Positions 59,461 to 64,000 of a DNA stretch of 64,000 bases are shown here, one piece after another. This DNA comes from a virus. Under the pieces are notes generated by a model. It had not been told where the DNA came from and ran no database searches. It saw nothing but the letters and a program-made list of their open reading frames with translations. Both the position numbers and the translations under genes were made by a program. How positions within the stretch are numbered: position 1 is the stretch's first letter; each line of letters opens with the position of its first letter. The stretch is taken from IMG/VR virus record IMGVR_UViG_3300024346_000047, positions 1 through 64,000 of that record. One strand, 5' to 3'.

Positions 59461-59646
59461 TTACTTAATGTGATAGGTTTCGTTATAATCTTTATACTTT
59501 TCATCTCTTAAGTACTGGTTAATTGCTTTCTTAATTTTAGAGATGTTTTTACCGTAAAAACTAGGATTAGCATAAGCTGAAGCTAGGTATTCATTTTTAT
59601 TTAAATTTATACCAAAACCTTTATACGTTTGATATTCTACTTTCAT
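59461..59646 (-). CDS. 61-residue small protein
   Basis: MKVEYQTYKGFGINLNKNEY; the YKGFGI and short helical AINQYLRDEK resemble a small mixed alpha/beta domain. No family is recognised. Confidence 0.5.
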   Translation of the reverse strand: MKVEYQTYKGFGINLNKNEYLASAYANPSFYGKNISKIKKAINQYLRDEKYKDYNETYHIK

Positions 59647-59658
59647 AATATTAGGGTT

Positions 59659-59859
59659 TTATATTATATTTCCGTCTTCGTCTATTTTATTTCCATCATA
59701 ATCTCTTACACCGTTTCTAAAATCATTAAATTCGTTGATTAATTGAATTGGTGTCTTGTTATCGTTAAGAGATTCATTGCGATAATTTGACCAATTTGCA
59801 AGTGATCGTATAAATTCTATTCCTTCAAGATTTTTTTTGTATTGACTAACTTTTTTCAT
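59659..59859 (-). CDS. 66-residue small protein
   Basis: MKKVSQYKKNLEGIEFIRSL; helical, Asn/Asp-rich end. Preceded by leader repeat 1 (copy 3). No family is recognised. Confidence 0.5.
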   Translation of the reverse strand: MKKVSQYKKNLEGIEFIRSLANWSNYRNESLNDNKTPIQLINEFNDFRNGVRDYDGNKIDEDGNII

Positions 59860-59894
59860 AATCTTACACCTATTTCTAGGATTTTATTTAGGGT
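59860..59894 (-). repeat. Leader repeat 1, copy 3
   Basis: CCTAAATAAAATCC, TAGAAATAGGTGTAAGATT, then the ATG at 59859. Directly preceded (5' side) by TACTAAATGTGCAA. Confidence 0.85.
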
Positions 59895-59907
59895 TGCACA
59901 TTTAGTA

Positions 59908-60432
59908 TTAGGCTCTCATTACCATATTAAGAGGTATGTCATAACCATTAGGGTCAATAATAGGTTCAGATTCCTTGTATCCTTCTTCATCAGGCTCTGA
60001 GTCTTCATCTATTATGTATTCTATTTCTAGCCAATCACTTATTCTAGGGTTATCACTTCCCCATGCGTCTCTTACTCTTGCTGAGTCTCCGCAATCACTT
60101 AGTTCTATTTCGTAACCTCCTGTATTTGAAATAGTATATCCGCCATGAACCTTAAAACTTTTGTGTTTTTCGTATTCATTAATAGCAAGTTCTAAACATT
60201 CATTAAAGTTTTCTACATTTTCTTGAAACTTTTTTATTTTTAAGTCTTTGCTATTTGTTAGGTCGAATATGTATTGATTCCAGTCACCAGTTATTTCAAG
60301 TTCATCAAACATAGTTTCTGCATGGTTTCTGTCTTCCCATACGTCAAACCATATTTTTAGATTGTTTTCTGTCTCTATTTGTACGCTTGAAACTATTCCA
60401 GCGGTTTCTAATTCTATTTTAATTACTTTCAT
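59908..60432 (-). CDS. 174-residue acidic protein
   Basis: MKVIKIELETAGIVSSVQIE; the centre GGYTISNTGGYEIELSDCGD has strand and turn rhythm, and residues near 120-160 are acidic. It is preceded by leader repeat 1 (copy 4). No family is recognised; possibly an early host-interaction protein. Confidence 0.52.
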   Translation of the reverse strand: MKVIKIELETAGIVSSVQIETENNLKIWFDVWEDRNHAETMFDELEITGDWNQYIFDLTNSKDLKIKKFQENVENFNECLELAINEYEKHKSFKVHGGYTISNTGGYEIELSDCGDSARVRDAWGSDNPRISDWLEIEYIIDEDSEPDEEGYKESEPIIDPNGYDIPLNMVMRA

Positions 60433-60468
60433 AATTTTACACCTATTTCTAGGATTTTATTTAGGGTT
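60433..60468 (-). repeat. Leader repeat 1, copy 4
   Basis: Identical core to copies 1, 2, 5 and 6, ending directly at the ATG at 60432. Confidence 0.88.
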
Positions 60469-60475
60469 TGCAGTT

Positions 60476-60709
60476 TTAAACTAATTCTATTTTAGGGGTA
60501 ATTGTGTAGTCTGTAACCCCCCATCTTACTTCACATGAAACGTTGTATCCTCTTTTTTCTATTGCAGATACTATTTCATTTTTATAATTCCATACATCTT
60601 GATTCCAATTAGGATCAGAACAAGTTGACATTTTAGTGCTGCCATTTTTATCTGCGTACTTACATTCATTATTAATAACATCTGTTAATCTTTCTTTTAA
60701 TTCTTTCAT
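60476..60709 (-). CDS. 77-residue protein
   Basis: MKELKERLTDVINNECKYAD; helix then beta hairpin (SCEVRWGVTDYTITPKIE). Preceded by leader repeat 1 (copy 5). No family is recognised. Confidence 0.5.
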   Translation of the reverse strand: MKELKERLTDVINNECKYADKNGSTKMSTCSDPNWNQDVWNYKNEIVSAIEKRGYNVSCEVRWGVTDYTITPKIELV

Positions 60710-60744
60710 AATTTTACACCTATTTCTAGGATTTTATTTAGTGT
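60710..60744 (-). repeat. Leader repeat 1, copy 5
   Basis: Same core; the stop codon of the upstream gene (TAA) lies at its 5' end, ACTAAATAAAATCC. Confidence 0.88.
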
Positions 60745-60992
60745 TGAAATTCTCCTATATAAAAATTACCGTTTTCAAAACTAGGCTCGTATTCTTTGTG
60801 GTCTGCTAACATATCATCAGTTTCAAAAAAGTCAGAAGAGCAAGCTAGTTTTAAGTCATGACATACGCATATAATTGGATACTCATCACCTGCAATTGGA
60901 TGTTCAACAAAAGATATGTTTTGCCCCTTAGAGTTTACAAAACTTTCATATTCACTTGGGTTGTGATTCATTAATTTATTATAATTTAGCAT
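60738..60992 (-). CDS. 84-residue acidic protein
   Basis: MLNYNKLMNHNPSEYESFVN; Cys-containing centre (VCHDLKLACSS) and acidic C-terminus. The last codons overlap leader repeat 1 (copy 5). Not recognised. Confidence 0.5.
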   Translation of the reverse strand: MLNYNKLMNHNPSEYESFVNSKGQNISFVEHPIAGDEYPIICVCHDLKLACSSDFFETDDMLADHKEYEPSFENGNFYIGEFQH

Positions 60993-61027
60993 TTTTTTAC
61001 ACCTATTTCTAGGATTTTATTTAGGGT
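60993..61027 (-). repeat. Leader repeat 1, copy 6
   Basis: Same core with TGTAAAAAA before the ATG at 60992; the 5' side carries the CTAAATGTGCAACC motif. Confidence 0.88.
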
Positions 61028-61034
61028 TGCACAT

Positions 61035-61265
61035 TTAGATTAATTCACTTACACATATTCTCCTAGTAGAGGTATGAAATGAGTTGTCGTCTTCTAGGTA
61101 TTGATTAAGGAACACATCTTTACTATCAGGAGACATTTCATTAAATAAATCTCTCACTTGTTGACGTTGCCCGTTTATAAGGGATTCAACAATATATTCA
61201 AAGTATTGAGATGGGTATTCCCATCCGTACTCTCTTGCCAAGTCTTCTGCGTGTTTAGTCTTCAT
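61035..61265 (-). CDS. 76-residue protein
   Basis: MKTKHAEDLAREYGWEYPSQ; helical, ends RRICVSELI. The ELI-stop runs into CTAAATGTGCAACC. It overlaps the upstream gene by 11 bp. No family is recognised. Confidence 0.5.
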   Translation of the reverse strand: MKTKHAEDLAREYGWEYPSQYFEYIVESLINGQRQQVRDLFNEMSPDSKDVFLNQYLEDDNSFHTSTRRICVSELI

Positions 61266-61497
61266 TTCGTTCGTTTTTAGCGTGGTTTGTAATATTAGTA
61301 AGGTTAGCTTCTAAAATCTCAATAGCTTCGTTGTACTTCGCTTTAAATACACTCATAGCGTGATCTTTTATTACTTCTTTGTTTATGTTTGGCTCATTAC
61401 AGTGTATCTCTAATAATAGTTGTTCAAAGGTGTAATTTTCCATCAGGTTTCGAGACTTCTCATAACCGCTTTTTAAATCTATATTATTCCAGTCCAT
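61255..61497 (-). CDS. 80-residue protein
   Basis: From the ATG at 61497: MDWNNIDLKSGYEKSRNLME, helical. A longer in-frame start at 61533 lies inside leader repeat 2, which occurs out of frame before other genes, so the downstream ATG is chosen. No family is recognised. Confidence 0.52.
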   Translation of the reverse strand: MDWNNIDLKSGYEKSRNLMENYTFEQLLLEIHCNEPNINKEVIKDHAMSVFKAKYNEAIEILEANLTNITNHAKNERNED

Positions 61498-61538
61498 TTT
61501 AATTGGGGGTTTAGATCGTGCGACATTGCACATTTAGT
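61498..61538 (-). repeat. Leader repeat 2, copy 1
   Basis: Minus strand: CTAAATGTGCAATGTCGCAC, GATCTAAACCCCCAATTAAA, then the ATG at 61497. The GTGCAATGTCGCAC arm is one base off the perfect palindrome found in copy 5. Confidence 0.8.
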
Positions 61539-61551
61539 ATTAGTATAATTT

Positions 61552-61800
61552 TTAAAGTTCGTAAACAGTTTCCCATGAATGTCTATTCAATCGTCCTGCG
61601 TATTCAATTAATATTCCTCCTCCGTTACAATCTAGTGTTTTCCATAGTTTAAACCTTTCGGAGTCATGGTCGTACTTTTCGATTAGCATATCACCTGAAT
61701 GACATTGTTCTATGTATTCCATTCCGTCTTCGTCTGCGTCAATTACATCATTGATATTAGCATCGAAATACTTTTGTAATTCTTCTTGAGTAAATTCCAT
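61552..61800 (-). CDS. 82-residue acidic protein
   Basis: From the ATG at 61800: MEFTQEELQKYFDANINDVI; acidic with an HDSERFKLWKTLD core. An alternative start at 61836 would translate the leader. No family is recognised. Confidence 0.52.
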   Translation of the reverse strand: MEFTQEELQKYFDANINDVIDADEDGMEYIEQCHSGDMLIEKYDHDSERFKLWKTLDCNGGGILIEYAGRLNRHSWETVYEL

Positions 61801-61839
61801 TTTAATTGGGGTTTTAGTTTGTGCAACATTGCACATTTA
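61801..61839 (-). repeat. Leader repeat 2, copy 2
   Basis: Minus strand: ATAAATGTGCAATGTTGCAC, AAACTAAAACCCCAATTAAA, ATG at 61800. Confidence 0.8.
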
Positions 61840-62193
61840 TGAATAATAAACTTTTATTATTTTTTGAATAAGACTGTTTGCTTGATTCATAACCGCAGTA
61901 GTTTCTTCACCTGCTAGATATAGTTCTTTAGTTTTTTCAAACTCTCCTTCTAAACACATAGGCTTATAGTCGGGGTCTTGTGTGTTTTTTATTATCTTAA
62001 GGGAGCACCCTAGGTTTAAAGCTGTGTTGCAATTGTCCTCAATAAGGATTCGCATTATTTGCTCACCTTTGTCTCTAAGTATTTCGGTGTATTCATCAGA
62101 TTTTAAATATTCTTTTCTAGCTTTTTCTATTTTTGCTATTTCAATATCAAAATCTGACTTGCTTAATTTTTGTAATTCTTCAAAAGTTTTCAT
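61837..62193 (-). CDS. 118-residue helical protein
   Basis: From the ATG at 62193: MKTFEELQKLSKSDFDIEIA; Lys/Glu-rich helices, C-terminal amphipathic helix. The upstream alternative (GTG at 62226) lies in leader repeat 2 in a different frame from its neighbours, which supports the later ATG. No family is recognised. Confidence 0.52.
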   Translation of the reverse strand: MKTFEELQKLSKSDFDIEIAKIEKARKEYLKSDEYTEILRDKGEQIMRILIEDNCNTALNLGCSLKIIKNTQDPDYKPMCLEGEFEKTKELYLAGEETTAVMNQANSLIQKIIKVYYS

Positions 62194-62232
62194 AATACTG
62201 GGGGTTTTAGGTGTGCAACATTGCACATTTAG
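62194..62232 (-). repeat. Leader repeat 2, copy 3
   Basis: Minus strand: CTAAATGTGCAATGTTGCAC, ACCTAAAACCCCCAGTATT, ATG at 62193. The stop codon of the 34-residue gene lies in its 5' end. Confidence 0.8.
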
Positions 62233-62333
62233 AATAATTCACATGTCATTAATAACACAAAGGACACTGCAAGAGTGTAAAGAGTTACTGCAATACATTT
62301 GTCTATTATTTTTTCTGTTTTTTCTAAATTCAT
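62229..62333 (-). CDS. 34-residue membrane peptide
   Basis: MNLEKTEKIIDKCIAVTLYT then LAVSFVLLMTCELF: one hydrophobic helix (residues 13-31). Its TAA stop merges with leader repeat 2 (copy 3). A partial leader 2 (CTAAAACCCCCATTAAAATG) precedes its start. Function unknown. Confidence 0.5.
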   Translation of the reverse strand: MNLEKTEKIIDKCIAVTLYTLAVSFVLLMTCELF

Positions 62334-62350
62334 TTTAATGGGGGTTTTAG
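62334..62350 (-). repeat. Leader repeat 2, copy 4 (truncated)
   Basis: Only the AAAACCCCCATTAAA part remains before the ATG at 62333; the palindromic arm is missing. Confidence 0.6.
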
Positions 62351-62601
62351 TAGTTTTTATTAATCCACTGAATAATAGCTTTTTTATTTTCACTGTCGAA
62401 TTGATGCCATAATCTTAAAAATGCCATCGTACCATCCTCTAATTTTACCGCTAATTGGTGAAATTTTTCAGCTAAATGGTCTGGGTAACTTGTTGATATT
62501 AAACACTCAGGAGCGTATATGTCCCGTTCTGAATTATCAATGCAAAATAATTTTAATTTGTAATTTGATGCGTAAAGCATGAATTTTTCTACTTGTTCCA
62601 T
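62347..62601 (-). CDS. 84-residue protein
   Basis: MEQVEKFMLYASNYKLKLFC; mixed alpha/beta with a central LAVKLEDGTMAFLRLWHQF stretch. Preceded by leader repeat 2 (copy 5). No family is recognised. Confidence 0.52.
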   Translation of the reverse strand: MEQVEKFMLYASNYKLKLFCIDNSERDIYAPECLISTSYPDHLAEKFHQLAVKLEDGTMAFLRLWHQFDSENKKAIIQWINKNY

Positions 62602-62640
62602 TTTAACGGGGGTTTAGTTTGTGCAACGTTGCACATTTAG
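62602..62640 (-). repeat. Leader repeat 2, copy 5 with perfect palindrome
   Basis: Contains TGTGCAACGTTGCACA at 62620-62635, a perfect 16-bp palindrome, then AACTAAACCCCCGTTAAA and the ATG at 62601. Confidence 0.85.
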
Positions 62641-62644
62641 TATA

Positions 62645-62708
62645 GAACCATTAAAGGATTTGCACCTTTATACACTATGTGAGAATAGAGCAGTAACTAT
62701 ACATGGCT
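62645..62708 (-). tRNA. Degenerate tRNA-like gene
   Basis: Minus strand: AGCCATG / AATGGTT acceptor (six of seven pairs), T-arm AAAGG-TGCAAAT-CCTTT, and a 4-bp stem CTAT / ATAG where the anticodon arm should be. It is only 64 nt long; the D-loop lacks its GG, and the anticodon loop is not the normal seven bases, so no amino acid is assigned. Probably an eroded tRNA. A TATACTAAATGTGCC copy of the common motif lies just upstream. Confidence 0.45.
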
Positions 62709-63006
62709 TTTTAATTTAACACAGTGGCACATTTAGTATAATGCCACCGTATCAAATAACATTATTAATAAGCTATAATAAGAAACAAGAAACACGCAAA
62801 AAAATTGGTTATTAATTACGGTTCAAATTTCCTTTCTACTTATTAATTAAGTCTCAAACATTTCACTTTTTTTGTTGGTCGCTCTTGTATTGAATTTACT
62901 AACCTTGTCAAGATACATTACTGCATAGGGTGTTTAATTCAAAACTTAAGCGCAAAAAATTGCACACGTTTAAATTTTTGTCAGGATGTCAAATAACTAA
63001 AAAATA
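62709..63006. other. Non-coding gap between the two tRNA-like elements
   Basis: 298 bp without a supportable gene on either strand. It carries one TACTAAATGTGCC motif (near 62730) and AT-rich sequence. A minus-strand TTGACAAGG at about 62910 looks like a -35 word but has no good -10 partner. Confidence 0.5.
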
Positions 63007-63057
63007 GAACGGGCTAAAGGATTCGAACCTTTAAAACTTTGCGACCGTGCGCCCGTT
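63007..63057 (-). tRNA. tRNA-like minihelix lacking D and anticodon arms
   Basis: Minus strand: AACGGGC, 17-18 nt, AAAGG-TTCGAAT-CCTTT, A, GCCCGTT, C. The acceptor pairs perfectly over 7 bp, and the T-arm has a canonical TTCGAAT loop, with an extra U-A pair possible. Only GCACGGTCGCAAAGTTTT stands where about 40 nt of D and anticodon arms belong. Ends GTTCTAT like the element at 62645. Either an internally deleted tRNA gene or a small RNA with a tRNA end. Confidence 0.5.
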
Positions 63058-63067
63058 AAAAATAAAA

Positions 63068-63550
63068 TTATAATGTGAAGTCTTCGAATATGTCTTTAAC
63101 GTTATAACCCGTTAATAAGTCTTTAATTTCGTTAAAAAAACGACCTTTAGCCTTATTCAAATCTTGTTTACTGCCTTGCTTATAATTGTACGCTTTTACC
63201 GTTCCCTTTTCTTCTGTAGTAAGTATAATTTTGCGCGAATTGTTCCATGTCAAAATAATTTCCAAAGGTTTACTTATTTGAATAGGGTTAAAAGGTCGTA
63301 GTCCATCACTTTTACGCTTTTTTTCTCTTTCTACGAGAGCGTAAGTACCGTTAACAATAGCTAACAAAGACTGTTTTTGGTTAAATTTATTTGTTGTTTT
63401 AAAGTCCCAAATTTTAAGGTCAATTTTTTGGTCGCTTGTTAATTTGTCGGTCGAAAGTTCTTTTTTAGTTGTTACAACTTTTTGACTTTGTCTGATTACG
63501 ACACGTAAAGAGTTTTCTTTTTTCGGGGTTACTGCTTTAATAGTTTTCAT
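63068..63550 (-). CDS. Uncharacterised basic protein, first gene of the leftward early region
   Basis: A 160-residue basic protein (pK-rich N-terminus KTIKAVTPKKENSLRVVIRQ; middle IDLKIWDFKTTNKFNQKQSL; acidic end DIFEDFTL). It is the first minus-strand gene after the presumed regulatory region with three dyads, so probably the earliest expressed gene. Its TTG/TTT codons and clusters of CG (ACGTTTAC, GCGCGAA) look different from neighbours, suggesting separate origin. No family is recognised. Confidence 0.52.
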   Translation of the reverse strand: MKTIKAVTPKKENSLRVVIRQSQKVVTTKKELSTDKLTSDQKIDLKIWDFKTTNKFNQKQSLLAIVNGTYALVEREKKRKSDGLRPFNPIQISKPLEIILTWNNSRKIILTTEEKGTVKAYNYKQGSKQDLNKAKGRFFNEIKDLLTGYNVKDIFEDFTL

Positions 63551-63565
63551 AATAATTAAATTTAT

Positions 63566-63616
63566 GGCTTAAGCCTTATTTTTGGACAATATTGTCCTAT
63601 AGATGCCGTGTGGCAT
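63566..63616. promoter_or_regulatory. Three consecutive dyads upstream of the early genes (operator-like)
   Basis: GGCTTAAGCC (63566-63575, perfect), GGACAATATTGTCC (63584-63597, perfect 14 bp) and ATGCC-GTGT-GGCAT (63603-63616). They lie 16 to 66 bp upstream of the start codon of the 160-residue gene. Such perfect palindromes are typical operators for dimeric repressors; candidates in the window are the ribbon-helix-helix and winged-helix proteins. The third could also form an RNA hairpin in a 5' leader. Confidence 0.55.
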
Positions 63617-64000
63617 ATTACTAATAAAGAACGTCTGAATGCTAAGTTAAGATAAAACAAACGTATATACAAAATAAAAAGTAAAATAAAACGAAAATAA
63701 ATTATAAGTAACTGATAATGAGACAAATAAATTTTATTAAAAATACTACTAATTTAAAAAATTAGGTAAAAATATTAATTACTGCACATTTAGAAAGGAT
63801 AAAAGAAAGTTTAACAACTAAAGAAAGGACAAAGGAAAGGATATATAAAAAATGATCCTTTTAATATGTACACCGTTAAAACATCATAAACGGGGTAAGG
63901 GAAAAATACAGACCACCGCACAATTAGAAAAGTAAAACAATAAGAACAAACAATATAAAGGAAAGAACAAAGGATAAAGCAAAGGGATGGACTAAAAATA
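63617..64000. other. Non-coding AT-rich region with purine-rich repeats
   Basis: No supportable gene on either strand in 384 bp. It contains repeated AAAGGA/AAAGAAAGGA words at 63793-63842 and 63956-63985, an inverted AAAGGAT / ATCCTTT pair at 63836-63861, and TGCACATTTAG and CGCACAATTAG motifs at about 63783 and 63914. It is most simply the upstream promoter region of the leftward genes. Confidence 0.5.

Noticed and set aside
61498-61533. Extended N-terminus MCNVARSKPPIK for the 80-residue protein
   Set aside because: The DNA is the shared leader repeat 2, present in other frames before other genes, so it is most likely untranslated.

Overview
The window is a stretch of an AT-rich tailed double-stranded DNA phage genome, cut at both ends (the terminase gene is already open at base 1). 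Shine-Dalgarno sites are scarce, starts are preceded by A/T-rich runs, and virion genes resemble those of crAss-like (Crassvirales-type) podoviruses, so the host is most likely a Bacteroidota, probably a flavobacterium. No host genes, tyrosine integrase, DNA polymerase or RNA polymerase are visible; the missing replication functions may lie outside the window or come from the host.

Plus strand, 1-34.8 kb, is the late module: large terminase (partial), portal, acidic scaffold-like protein, major capsid protein, then head and neck proteins, three ring/adaptor-type proteins, a 1487-residue muzzle/stabilisation-like protein, four internal or ejection-type proteins including a 2589-residue giant with a zinc-metalloprotease HEFGH motif, a fibre and small tail-tip proteins. 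A lysis block follows (small membrane proteins, an M15-family endolysin and a holin-like protein). Hairpin terminators punctuate the module.

Minus strand, 34.8-47.4 kb, carries DNA metabolism: HNH nuclease, metallophosphoesterase, YqaJ-type exonuclease, ssDNA-binding protein, primase-polymerase/helicase fusion, an annealing-type protein, a ribbon-helix-helix regulator, a GroES-like protein and many small proteins. From about 41 to 57.5 kb, small unrelated genes (methyltransferase, NTP pyrophosphohydrolase, serine recombinase, tiny zinc-knuckle proteins) are separated by imperfect palindromes that start TATAAC or CTAAC and end GTTAT or GTTAG. Their architecture matches integron attC recombination sites, often with the stop codon inside the first box, and two sites 6.2 kb apart are identical over 70 bp. 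This looks like a gene-cassette array inside a phage genome and is the most unusual part of the window.

Minus strand, 57-63.6 kb, is a probable early or host-takeover region of small acidic proteins. Almost every gene is preceded by one of two repeated leader sequences (one with a CCTA-GAAA-TAGG mini-hairpin, one with a GTGCAAYGTTGCAC palindrome). The region also holds two eroded tRNA-like genes and a pseudogene with two nonsense codons. The final 450 bp are non-coding, with three consecutive dyads that look like operators.
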